Source: Diploscapter coronatus (Eukaryota; Nematoda; Chromadorea; Rhabditida; Rhabditidae). Taken from it: a stretch of DNA of 64,000 nucleotides. Under the pieces are notes generated by a model, which worked only from the letters and a program-made list of their open reading frames with translations, did not search any database and had not been told where the DNA came from. The stretch lies in the NCBI GenBank assembly GCA_964036155.1, contig OZ038422.1, forward strand, positions 70,579,201-70,643,200, read 5' to 3'. This document shows positions 21,188-34,117 of this stretch, in pieces; position 1 is the stretch's first letter, and every line of letters begins with the position of its first letter. Made by a program: the position numbers and the translations under genes.

Positions 21188-24100
21188 ATGCGAACTTTGG
21201 ACGAGTACAAGATTCGCGTCCAAAAGGCTGTGCATTGCTGTGAGTCCTGGGAAGTGTTGGAACAAGAGTTGTTTCCAGAAAATGTATTGAAACACAAGGT
21301 AAGTCTATAATTAATCAAATTTTAATATTTTCATCTCACTTGCAATTTTGCTCTAAATTATTATGAATATTGTCGAAAGTTCTATTCTACTTATTTACAT
21401 ACCCATTACTAAATGAATAAGATGCACAAATTTGAATTTGGTAGAAATTATAAATAATAACAAAACCGACGTTTTTAGGTTGAGCGAGAAACAGTTCGTA
21501 AGCTATACGAAGAAAGTCTGCGCGATGTCGTACTACACGACGTCCTTGACAACATCACTGAGCTGTGCTGCTCGCGGAACGAGGAATTCTTCGGTCTGAT
21601 CGACGAGGACAAGAATCCCTCCGTCCACTCCGAGCTTGTTCAGGAAGCAATCCGCATACGATGGTCAGATAATGATGACAAGTAAGTGGCAATAAGTTAT
21701 TGTTACGTAAACCGGATATAAAAGGATAGAATTTATTAAGAAGCTCCAACTTCAAAGGAAGCTTACAGCTAGAGACCACATTAGCATGTTGTAGATACGC
21801 TTGAAATAAAACCGTCTATAAAAAAATATATTTGCAGGTATGATTCGAAAATAACGCAACTGGACCAGCTGCGAACGATGCTCGTATTGAATCAGAAGAT
21901 GCAGAAGCAAGTGAACAACAAGATACGCAAGCTACTCAATCGACTCGTCGCTCACTTCTTCTCGAACAGCGCAGAGAAGGAGGCCTGTCGCGTGATCGGG
22001 GAATGGCTGCAGTCCGGCGAAGTGTCCCTCTCGCAGTGGAAACAGTGGCAGCGCCTGATCAATGACAAGAGCGAAAGCACACCGGTCACCCTAGAGACAC
22101 TGCGATTGATGAAGTGGGAAACCGACGAGGATGACTGCCATCTACATAGGCTGAAGGACGCGCTTGCAGACATCGACAAGGAAAGCTTCTTCGAAGAGAC
22201 GGAGCAGGAGTTGCTCAAGATGCTTCGCTGCTACCTCCGACAGCCTGTCTACAGCCAGTTGGCAGGAGGCGTCTTCGAGGTCGTGGCGCGAACGATCTAT
22301 ACGAGCCAAGTGATGGGCGACGTGAAGGAGTTGATCAATGACAAGTCTCTGGCGGAAGTGCGGATCCACGCAGCAGACGCGTGCATCGTCGACTATGACT
22401 TCAATAACGACGTTTGGCATGGCAAGAATCTCTGTATTGTAGCCGACAAACTGATCGTTCAGAAACGCGATACTATCATTGACGTTTCCGGTAGGCAATT
22501 AGAAATTCAAAATAGATAATTTAGTAAAAGGCAAGGATGTGCGCAAACTCTTTAGAGAAAAAAACGCGACGAAATAGTGCACCGAGTCCGAGGCTGAGTC
22601 CTATTGCATCAGACTGTGGATGTGTAACATACTATTGCTCTTTTTTGCTGTCTACAAAAGGGCCCGACTGCGATCTCGGGAGAGGGGGAGCAGAAAACGG
22701 AGAAATAGCGTGTAAACATGACCGTAATTTGGCGCAATAGGATTCAGCCTTAGGCTCGGCACGCTATTTCGTCGCAACTTTTTTCGTTAAACGACTCGCG
22801 CACATCTCTGAGTAAAGACGAACTCCTGGTTTACTTTTTAAATGGACGACTTCTAAAAACGAATTTTGGCGATTTTCGCTTTCCACTCCTTTTTTGAAGT
22901 GTTATTTTCCCATTTTTGCGCCTCTGCGCATTATTCTTGATGGGGATGGATAAGTAACGAGTCAAAAATTTCATTCAGATAAAACAAAATGAGAATAGCA
23001 TATCATCGGGGTTTGATTAAATTAATTAGATTTTAGGTACCGGGTACAAAGTTCCCGATGAAATCAAAACCGAAAGAAATGGAGTCAGAGACGGCGAGGC
23101 TGGTAAAGACGGCATCGACGGACGAGCTGGTGAGTCGAGTGGCAATGTGGCAATTGCCGTGAACACGATTAGAAACGCCAACCAGCTCACGATTCACCTG
23201 AACGGTGGAAATGCGGAAACAGGAATGAACGGTGGCCGTGGCGCTAATGGACGCATCGGCAAGGGAGTGACGAGAAGCGACATCGACGGCATATGCGTCT
23301 CCTACAACAGTATCTACCGCACGAGTTGGGATCATTTTACCGATTGGGATCCGTCGGAAGATTCGTGGAAGTGCACAGACAGAACCTGGAACCGATCGAA
23401 AGAATTCCTATACCGCACATACGAAGGCACTGACGGACGGAAAATCACCTATTCAATGGCAGGAGATAAAGGTTACTTCTACACGACATATGAGCTCTTC
23501 TTTATGATAGAGGGAGGCAAAGGCGGTATGGGAGGCAAAGGAGGAAAGAACGGAGTCGGAGGAGAAGGTGGAAGACCAGGAGAACTACATTTTTTGTCGC
23601 TGTCAAATGGACGATCAATGAATGCCGACTATAAGATAGAACAACGCCAAGGAATAGACGGTGTTGATGGGAAATGCGGGAATCCAGGCTTACCTGGAAG
23701 TCACGGAAATGACATGGTGATGATCGACCGATCTGCTAAGGAGCCTTCAAAACACTACATCGGGGGCGAACATTCCAAGCTCAGCAAATCCTACCAATAC
23801 AAGGCTGATAAGTTGTCGCGACTGGACGGATATCGCAAACATGAGAAGGGATACTCAGATTGTTTCGTCTCATTCGACACTACCAAGAAGGAGCCTATAC
23901 AAATCCAGGAGTCAACCGATCGACGAACTTGTGCGGACCGACGCAGCGAGTCGCGTACTGTCACAAAAACCACAATTGCTATTGACTCAGTCGTCAGCGA
24001 CTTCTACGAACATTTTGAGTCCGACTCGGAATTTACGGGCAGCTTCGCTGGGGATAGTCAAGAGTGGCAGGCACTAGAAGTCGAAGAGGAAGAAGTTGAA

Positions 24101-27100
24101 GCTGAAGAGACGGTGCAACAGGAAGTCGCTCTTGTACGAACGCACGTAGAGGATGAAGGAATTCACGACTCGAGAAGCAGGGCGGAGAAGATCGATCCTG
24201 AGGACGTGCTGCTGCGCATCAACGACCAATCGCTCGATCTGAATGCGCTCGCCACTCTCTTCGAAGATATCTTCCGTGTAGTTCTTCATCTTCAAGATTT
24301 AAAAATCGTCAAAGCTATCAATGGACAAATCGGGAGGGCACAACAACTCAGTTCAGAAGCAGACAATCATCCAAATGGAATGTCTCGCGCTGCATTCGAC
24401 AGATTTCTCGAAGAAACTCGGCAGAAACTGACCAAGAAAATTCGATTATCGAGTGACCTGTCGAAAGATGACGACATCAGCTCGGAACTACCTGAAGAAA
24501 AAATAGACATGGTTAACTCGACGTTAAAGGACGTTCAAGAAAGCAAAATTCTCGACGATATCTGGCAAGAGATCGATACAACAAACCCACGGGCTATAGA
24601 AGAACTGAATGCCTTCTTCTCCCAATTGCAATATATAGTCGCTGATGGACCACTACTGCTAGAACTCTACAAACTGCATACGTTTCTGGACAAATCGAAA
24701 GATGTCTTCACGCAGTTCAAAAATGATGATCTGAACTGGGCTGATCCGAATAAAGTGAAATGCTACATGGATTCGTTCCTCACAGAAAAAGAACTCGAAG
24801 AGCGAGAAAAGAAAGAGACGAAGGAGCGCGAAAAAGTGGAAAAGAAAAGAAAAAAGGAGGAAAAGAAAAATCAGAAAGAAGAGAACATGAAAGCAGCGAA
24901 TGAAGGCAATGAGAACGAAATGATGATCCGGAGTGACGCCGCTGAAGCCGACAATGCCGAAAAGAAAGATGAAGGTTTCCTCAGTTATTTTACGAACATT
25001 TTCTCTTCATCCTCAGAAGGCAAAGCATTTAAGGAAGTTAATAAGATAATGAAACAAAAAGGAGTGTTCGAGCCATTCCAACAGTTGGTGAAAGCCGATC
25101 AAACTCTCAAGGATCGATTCTCCTATCCGATTTCGAGTTATGTGAGCCAGCGCGCAGACCCCTGCTCCATACCACAAAGCGTCATCCAAATGTACTTCCT
25201 CTCAGCTCGAATTCTCGACGTTAACATGCGATTCTACAGATATTGGAAACTATATACCGAAGCAATAATGTCGCCAAATGATTGGTTCCAGAATGATTCT
25301 TCGGAAGAAATGAAAATCACATCGCATGAACATTTCATCAAGATCCTCGGTAGTCCACCGACCATGCCACGCATCGACAGCAACATGTGCAAATTCATGC
25401 AGACAAATGGGATCCGCTGCTCTGCATATCGTCACTACATCTCAGACGAGAAACAAATCAACGTTCAAGTTTTTCGAAGCTGCGGCTACTGTGAAATGCG
25501 CCTCGTCGAGAATATCAATCCGAACATTGAACGCGTCGAACGACTCTACATGAGTGATTCCGGATTCTGCACCAGTATCCATCCCAATCTCGGCATCCGC
25601 AAGTTGAAGCACACGATCGAAAGCGGATCATTGACAACTTCAAAGTTGCCCATCTCAACCGAACAAGATCCGCCTCTCTCGCAATGGTTCAATTCGACGT
25701 TCAAGCACAAGATTGAAGAGTGGACAAGTGCCCTGAAAGTATCGATGGATTCAAAAGAGTTCCTGCAAATTCTTCACGAAGTGTACTCATTGCGTGGATG
25801 CCCGGATAGCTTGAATGAGTGGCTATTCATGTTGAACACGACTATCGAGAGCGTTTGCAACGTTGGACTCAGCGAGCGAGCTATCGCCTCACTCACTTTG
25901 CGACAGGACGGAGAACTGCGCGATATATGGCTTGCTTTGAGAGTGCTAGCCGAGATGAAGGGAAGGTGCAAAGATGATATCGAAACGATGAGGAAGCGAC
26001 TCGAGCCTATCAGGGAGCCTCGACTACGGGCACTACTCGGATCAAAGTTCCACGAATTCGAGCTGGACGAGGAAACACTCGACATCCTTATAAAAATGCT
26101 CGCCCATGCGGACGACCGAGTCGTAGAACTGGCTGGGATGAAAATCGACGAGTGGATCGACATCGCCAAGTGCCAGAAGTGGAATGATTTCGAGCCTCTA
26201 CTAAAACGCTACGGAGCAGTCGGCTACTACCTTGTATTCCTCGATTCATTGCAGCGAGAAGAAACGAGCAAATTGCGTGAAATAATAGATCGAGTGGCAG
26301 AAAACGAATGCTTTATCTTCGAGAAGACTATTTCGAGACTCGCCTATCTCATTTCGTACAACGAAGTCACTTTTGATGAAAACTACGCTAAATCCGTCGA
26401 GAAGATGCTTCGTAATCTCTCTGACGCTGAGACGAAGCATAGCATGATAAGAGGCATATGTCATATCGATGAAGAAATCGTTAAGAAGACGAATACGATC
26501 AATCTCGTGGTCAACGAATACGTGCAAAACGAGGTCCTGAAGAGATATGATTCCAACAAGGAATCCAGTTTGGATGAGGTCTTCCCCAAAGGCGAACGCT
26601 CACTCGAAAGCCTTGTTCGTCTTACGATCAACCCTCAAGATTCAAAAGAACGTGCTGATGAACGAGCGACCGAAATGCAAACGATAATGAATACGATCGG
26701 GAAAGTGAACAATAATGAGGCAGACGACATCTACTCAAAGACACTTCGTCGTGTGTACGAAGAACTCAAAGATAAATGTAATATCGTGCTTCGAGATACG
26801 CAAAAGATCGCCGTTCTGAGCGCCGTTATGAGCGGTAGAAATTTATTGTCGCAAGTGAACACCGGAGAAGGCAAGTCGTACATCATCGCCACGTTAGCCA
26901 TCATGCGAATTCTGCTGAGCGAAGGAAAAGATACCGTGGATATCGTGACGAGCTCTTCCGTCCTTGCACAGAGAGACGCCAAAGAGATGGAGAAACTCTA
27001 CGCTGCATTCGGCATTCGAGTAGCACACAACTGTGATGAAGACATTGAGAAGAGAAAAGAGGCCTACAAATGCGCAGTCGTCTACGGAGATATCACGCGA

Positions 27101-30100
27101 TTCGAGCGAGACTACCTGCTTCACTCGTTCTACAAGAAGAATGTGCTCGGAGCGAGGACAAGATGCAATGTCATCGTTGACGAAGTTGATAGCATGCTTC
27201 TGGACAACGGGAGCAACATGCTCTACCTCTCTCACACAGTGGCCGGAATAGAACTTCTAGAGCCGCTATTCGTCTTCATTCACCGCGAATTACGAAAACC
27301 GAAACTGAGAAAGAAATCCGACTCTCGCAGGGACGAGGATACCTTCAGCTCCATCGAAGTTCGTCGAGCTGTTTTACGGGATATTTTTGGACTAGTTACG
27401 AGAGAAGATGTCATGGATTTGTTGGAAAAACGCGAAATGGGCAAAGAAGTGGGCACCGTCTGGCGTATACTGTCCAAGAACAAGATAGTCGACGAAGAAG
27501 GAATGCTTCGAAAATTCCAATCTGACAACCTGAAAAAGCTGGAGATGGATCTGAAAAAGGAATGTGGAGAGGATACTGCCTGTCGTGTTTTGACAATGTT
27601 ATCGGCGATCCGTGATCGTGTTCAAGAAATTGCCATCCCTGCCTATCTGCACGGCGTCGCTTTGCGCCATCTAGATGAATTCATCACAAACGCGAAAAAG
27701 GCCATGTTTCTCGAACCAGACGTTGAATATGTCGTAGATCTGGATCACACCGGAAGAAGTGATGATCTCAACGCGCAAGTCACTATCATCGACAGAGGAA
27801 CAGGGACAGATCTGAGCAGCTCCCAATGGAGCGAAGGGTTGCATCAATTCTTGCAGCTGAAGCATGGATGTCGACTTACTCCGCTCAGCATGAAGGCTGT
27901 CTTCGTCTCCAACGTCTCTTACCTCAAAGGATACGAACGACTAAACGGCTTCAGTGGCACTCTTGGATCAGTAGAGGAAAGTAAGAGCTTGGTCTCTCTC
28001 TATGGTGCAGATCTTGTTCGTATTCCAACATTCAAGCCTAAAATATTCAATGAGAATGTGCCAGTGCTTTCGACAAAGCGCAAAGAGTGGGTGAAGAACG
28101 TCTTCGATGAAGTGTGCGATCAAGTGTGCGCAAAACGATCAGTTCTGGTCATTTGCAAGTCAATAGCAGAAGTTGAAGAGTTCGAGAAAGGGTTCGAATG
28201 GCTCATCGAGCAATTCCTAAATGATCAGAAGAAAAGCGGCGACGACAAAAAGACTATTAGTGAATGCATGAAAACGCTCACAATCTACAAACGAGAATTT
28301 GATGAATTCGACTTTGGATCGAATGGATACGGCGTCTCACGCTTGATAATTTCAACGAACTTAGCGGGCAGAGGAACTGACATAAAACTGAGCGACGATC
28401 TTATCAAGCATGGCGGTCTTCATGTGATCATCTCGTTCTTGCCCGAAAATAGCCGCATCGAAGACCAAGCCTACGGGAGAGCAGCGCGGTGTGGACAGCC
28501 TGGATCGGGCCAAATCATCGCACTCGTGGACGAGAACAGTGGCGAGACGACGAATATCTTCCAACTGAAACAGTTCCGCGACAACGCCGAAGTACACCGA
28601 TTGCGTTCTCTCAGCGAGTACTATCACTATCATATCGAAGTGGAGGAAAGGTGTCTTGACTTGTTCCGTAGCCACTGCAGTCACGTTCTGGAGCAAGTCT
28701 ACAGTGGAAGCAACGAGACTCTGCTTCCGACCAAGGCGCAAGTTGTATACTTTGCACTCCTGGATGAATGGGCTGATTGGGTGGACTCGATGGCTGATAA
28801 CATCAAACAATGCGAAAAGAATCGGAATCAAAATGAGAAAGCGGAAATTATCAACAAAGTGAAGAAATTTCTCAATTCTCATCCGCTACCAGAAAGAGGT
28901 TCGTCGCTTCACGATGCGATCAACTGGATCCGTGCTCCGCAGCCTCTTTTAACGCTGGCCTTGGTCGATGTTGAAGACGAACGGCAACACGAAGACGCGA
29001 GGAAACAGCTCGAAGACATCACCAAGAAACACCCGTATTTCGCCGCAGAGGCCAGTTATTATAGAGGCATAATTGCGCAGCAGAAAATTCGCCAACTCAA
29101 AACTACATTTATGGAGAAGAAAGAAGCGATGAAGTGGGAAGACGTGACATGGTATAATCCGGGGCATTGGCTAACATTCTTGCGCGACAAGGCATCTCCG
29201 GTAGTGGACAGTGTGAAAGTTGGTGTTGCCACCGCTGTAGTCCTGGACGTTCGCGACACGCCCGAATGGCTTATCGAAAACTCCGTCGAGCAGCAGCTTA
29301 TCTCCATCAGACGTCTGCTACATGCAAGAGGGATGCTGTCTGCGAGAATGCAACGAAAGGCGGAACTGAAACGAATCATCACGATGCTGCAAAACACATC
29401 GACGAAGATCATGTCAAATGGGTACGCAGCTCAATGCAAAGAGGCGACGGCGTTGCTAGAGACGCTGATCGGGAACATCGATGACATGCTGGGCCATACA
29501 GTCAAGCGGGAGGACGTGAGACGCGTACTAGGTGAGGGAGTCGAGGCGGAGCGGGCAAGCGTGGAAATGTGGCGTGAATTGGAACACTGTGGCGTCATCT
29601 CTGAAGTCAGCCTTTCGCACGATATTTCGTCTGATCAACTGCAAGCAATTTCCCGCTCGCATGTAATATCAGCCACAACGCTAACGGCTGTTCTCAATGA
29701 GATTCGAAAAAATGGTGGATTAACCGAAAACCTGCAAGACGAGAAGGTCATCAGCAGCTCTACACTGCTTAACTTTTTCAATATGCCGAGTGCACTTGGA
29801 TTCTGGCGATCAATTTCTCGAGCTGGTTGCTTCTTGCAGGAATCTTCCTATTTCATCATCGAAAAATCGAAAGAAATTGCTCTTTTCAAGGACATCCCTG
29901 TCAGTACAATTACATCTAATCCATTCATACTTCAGTTGTCAACAAAGAATCTAAACGACTATAGATTATACAAAATGAAGGATGTGGCACATTCGTTTGG
30001 AAAAGACGCTATCAAAAATATTCGTCTCGAAGAGCATCTCACAGCTGGGAATGTATTCATCGAACTCGTCGGTGTGCTAAATCCACTGACTGTGTGTAAC

Positions 30101-33100
30101 GACGTGTGGCTGGACGAATTCGATTACGTCAGCGTGGAGGACGTGGCCAGACAGCTCAATCTGCCGAAAATCGGTGCAGAGTGGGTCATTGCGACGTTGG
30201 TAAAGGCCGATGTGCTCGGCGAAATTGGAGTGAAGCGAGCATCGTCACAGGATTCCGGCATAGAAGACGACAAGTCGGATCAATTAGATGTTGAACCAAG
30301 TGCACAATTGCCAAAAACGGTCTATCGTCTGAAGGATCGAGTGAGCTGCGAAATGTTCCCGAAATGCATGCGAGCCTCAGTGCAAAGTCTTCTCGCGAGA
30401 CAGTTCTCTTACGGATATGCGCTGAGAGAGATCCGATCAAGTATCAAGAAGATAGCTAACGCTGCTGGAAGTGGAAAGAACGAAAAAAATGATGAGAAAC
30501 ACTCACTCAGTATCATTCTACCCGATCGACCGCTCGTTGATCTATACAACGACATGCTCGCTATGGGAATTCTTCAGAAACAGCGTGTCACGCAGACTCT
30601 TGAAGAAGTGTACGACGACGACCACGGGGTCATGAAGGAGATTCGGGAAGCTTTCATCAAGAAGGCTCCACGCATTTTGCTTAACAAGTCGACACTGACA
30701 CCGACTATCACGTATTTCAACGAGAAGTGCGCTCCGGTCGGCGTGGAGCGCAGTCGAGTGACGGCGAACGGACTGCGTATGCTTGCCACTGTGGAGAAAC
30801 CGAACAAGTGGCGCTACTACGCGATGCTCTTCCTTCTCCTTGCGCCCCTTGCGCTTTTGGCCGTCGGTGTCGTCTCTCTCTTCGTCTCTCCTATCATTCC
30901 TCTTATCGCACTCGGTGTCATCGCGGCAGTTGGCACGACGATTTTCTTCATGAACCTCTTCGTATACATGCAATCGGTGAGTTACATAAAGTACACGAAA
31001 GCAACAGTTTACAAAAAAAAAAAACTAAAATGGCAATGTACGTAATGCAGAATTTGACAACTTTGGTGCGAATTTCTAATTTTAATCGAAATTTCTTATT
31101 TACTATTGTGGTGAATATCGACTGGTCCTATCTATCATAAAAGATTCTAAAAAAAAAATTAGAATGATTGCGCAATTTGCATATTATGGACCCAATACGC
31201 ACTTTGCACGCAAATGCAAACTGTTGCTTCCACAGTATTTAAACATTTTATTTGAATTCGTTTTGAAAATGTTTAGTTTCGAAAGCAGTATGTTACATAC
31301 GTTTTGAAAAGACACAAAACGTTACATCTTATATTTTCAGGCAGCTGCGGTCACAGACATAACCGAGGACGAAGAGTTCCACATCGTCAGGGACTGTCAT
31401 AAAACAGCGTTGAAAGAGGATCATGCTCAGCGCGCAGAACTTCATGTCACCAAGGTAATTTTGTATTATTATTATTGCAACCCGACTTTTATGTTGAATC
31501 TAAAATGGTGGGGGAGAAAAACATGCAGTTATCGGATTGGTGAGGCGATGTTCGTTACCCGACAACATATTCCACACAGCTGATTTTGTGCACGATCAAC
31601 AGTATTTATAATATCACACAAAAATTTTGATAATCGATTTAAAATAATAATTCATAGAAAATAAACAAATTGAACATTACGTCAAAACTCACGAAAATTC
31701 TATGAGTAAGGGCCTAAATCCGAATAGGGTTCAGTAATTTCAGCAATTCTTTTGAAATTTATGCGATTTGTTGATAAATTTCGGGAAAATCTCCCAATCT
31801 TATCTCACATCGAGAAAATCGGACAGGGCATAGACGCGCATTTGTGCCCGTCTCTGCTCCGTCCGATTTTCTCTATGCGCCTAAACTAGGACTTGATTAG
31901 AAACTCTTATTAGTACTTTAAAACGTGCCAAGCAGGCTTTATCTAGACAAGCCGAATATTAAATTAGATAGTTTAGGCGATAGGAGACGTCTTAGATGCG
32001 TTCGTTGAAAATTGTTCATTATCGGTACTGAATGGAGGAATCGTAACGGAGAGTAAGGAGGAAGTAGGACATGCGGCACAATTGATAGAGGAGTGTTGCT
32101 CGGTCGAATGGGATCATGTACCAATGCTGAGAGAAGGCATCAGTGGATGGATCATCAAGACGACACATGCCTTCCAAACGGTAAGTATGAAGCTAATCAA
32201 AACTCAAACTGTTGGCTCGCACGAGTAGAAACTCGAATAAGATATTCTATAATAGATCGAATATCCAAATCAGTCTATGCGAATCAACATTGTTTAGCAA
32301 TTTCAAAAACATTCAATCCGTGCTGATCAGCAATTTGAGCGCTGAGCATGAAAATGAAAATCATCATGCGTTTGCAGGAGTGTTTCAAAATGATCTCTGA
32401 GCGAACTAAAAACCTGACTGAAACTGATCAAGACCTGGAGAAGCAATTACGGTTATATGCTAACAAATTCTCAGTAAGTAATGTTCTCCTTAATTAATCG
32501 ACACTTAGCAAAATATAATCTTCTTTTATTAGACGTAGATATATTGGTTGGTCCATAAGTTCGTACCCACTCTGAGTGTTCTTTTCTTCGTTAATTTTCC
32601 TAATTATACAGAAACATGAGAATAAGGCATCAATGTCATTATTATCAGTTTATTACGAGCCACTTTTGACAAAGTACAAATATGCCTTTCTCAATATAGT
32701 GGCTCATATATGAATGACCATTCAAATTTTTTTCGGTTTTCTTTAAGTAAACAATGTTTGAATTCGCTTTAAGTTGAATAATATAGTAAATTTATTATCT
32801 ACATGAAGCATTGTCATAACTTAAGATTCATGTTTAGAACCAATATCCACCAGCGGCGATATTCGCGTTCGCAAGTCTGCTCCTCGCAAATGTCAACGCA
32901 AAACTCAGATTACGAAAATTACCGAAGCTGAAGACGATGCTCAGCTTCGAAGACTACAAGAATATACCAGGACAGCAGGATCGCTCAACGAACAGCCTGG
33001 CATATGTGCTGAGCACCTCACTCAAGAGGCTCATCGGCACTCTTCTCGAGGACGACAAGTCGAACACCATCCAGCCGACATGGCAGCGGCTTTCGTCTAT

Positions 33101-34117
33101 TCTCAACGAATCGAGAATGATCAAAGGTTAGTTACAAAAAGCTACTATCTTTCTGAAATGATATATTAATCAAAGTATACCCTATAATTTGTATTAATTT
33201 CATGACAACGAGAGTCCACAGCTTGAATTTTCTTTGAAAAGATTTATTAACCGTAACAGAATTCTAAACTAAACAAACACAGGCTCATAGAAAAAGACAC
33301 CACCCTTTCTAAGAAATAGTATGAGAAAGCAAGAGACGAAAAGAAAAAAGTGGTGGCTTTTTCTATAAGCCCTAAACACACGTTATCCAATATAATTATT
33401 GCAGGCACCGTGCAGCCAGACGAGGCGACGATGAGCGAGCGATCGAAGCAGCACAGCAGCGAACAGCTGTTAAACCGCGAGCGAACGGTCGACATCCTGG
33501 CGACGGATCTGCACCGCATCTTCCTGCGCATCGCATTCCATTCGCTCACTCCCCGCCTCCTCGCCCACATGGTTCTCTACAACTACCCGCTCAGCGTCCA
33601 CTGCGCCACTCGTCTCTTCGACGCCACCGTTCATCTCTTCCAAAACATCGGCATACGCCTTGATCAGTTCGACATCATTCTCAACCGAGGTCGACAGAAC
33701 ATTATCAAGTATTCGGTGAATCTGTCGAAGAATAACGATCGCAAAAAGATCATCATGGAGTTGCAAGACGAATGCTTCTACACAGTGGAGAAGGCTGAGA
33801 ACGTGGCGACGAAGCAGCTCTTCACGAGCGGACTGTTCCAAGCTCTGCAGGAGAAGTTTCCGCAATTCGCAGATCGATACATCGTCGACGCGGCCAATTT
33901 TCAGGTTCGGTATTCACTTATATTTATTTCAAATTGAAAATTAAACGGTTCAAACACACAAGTACTAATCTAGACCTACGAATATAGTTAGCTAAAAATA
34001 TCGTTGCAGAGAGACTTGGCAAGGAGCATGGAGCAGAATAGAGAAGCACCCAAATTCTGGCAAAGGATCGTCAAATGGCATGCTGACGAAAAACTCCGGT
34101 GTCACGCTGCTATTTAA
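21188..34117 (+). CDS. Giant SecA-like ATPase with collagen-like repeats (3405 aa)
   Basis: Ten exons: 21188-21298, 21479-21681, 21838-22490, 23037-30976, 31341-31454, 31977-32180, 32378-32473, 32838-33126, 33405-33904 and 34010-34117 (TAA), all in frame. ATTTTGCAG abuts the ATG. Gly-rich collagen-like segments lie at about residues 330-560 (DGEAGKDGIDGRAGES; GGKGGMGGKGGKNGVGGEGG), an acidic stretch near 665 and a Lys/Glu coil near 905-945. The motor carries SecA-type motifs in order: Walker A TGEGKS (1598-1603), Walker B DEVDS (1704-1708), FSGTLGS, LAGRGTDI (2098-2105) and the arginine-finger block QAYGRAARCGQPGSG (from 2133; bacterial SecA has QLRGRSGRQGDPGSS). Two hydrophobic segments lie near 2915-2970, just before the end of exon 4. 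All nucleotide-binding and sensor residues are present, so ATPase activity is likely; the substrate is unknown. It is nearly four times the length of bacterial SecA and lacks its C-terminal zinc tail. AATAAA lies at 34410-34415. Confidence 0.88.
22534..22809. mobile_element. Hairpin MITE in intron 3 of the SecA-like gene
   Basis: Arms of roughly 75 bp. The left arm contains GGATGTGCGC, CGCGACGAAATAGTGCACCG and GGCTGAGTCCTATTGC. The right arm read in reverse contains AGATGTGCGC, TGCGACGAAATAGCGTGCCG and GGCTGAATCCTATTGC. The loop is G/C-rich. No coding capacity. Confidence 0.8.
31812..31877. repeat. Short inverted repeat in intron 5 of the SecA-like gene
   Basis: GAGAAAATCGGACAGGGCAT near 31812 pairs with the complement of GCTCCGTCCGATTTTCTC near 31856-31873, giving arms of about 24 bp with a 17-bp loop. 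Probably a remnant of a small hairpin transposon. Confidence 0.6.
32544..32571. mobile_element. Mariner-like terminal repeat remnant in intron 7 of the SecA-like gene
   Basis: TTGGTTGGTCCATAAGTTCG closely follows the well-known mariner terminal pattern (TTGGGTTGNCCCATAAGTTCGTGC-like). No transposase and no clear opposite end were found in the following 200 bp, so it is a solo end or heavily deleted copy. Confidence 0.5.

Noticed and set aside
28361..28882. 173-codon minus-strand frame opposite SecA motifs V and VI
   Set aside because: It is antisense to the conserved motor-coding exon and has no supporting signals.
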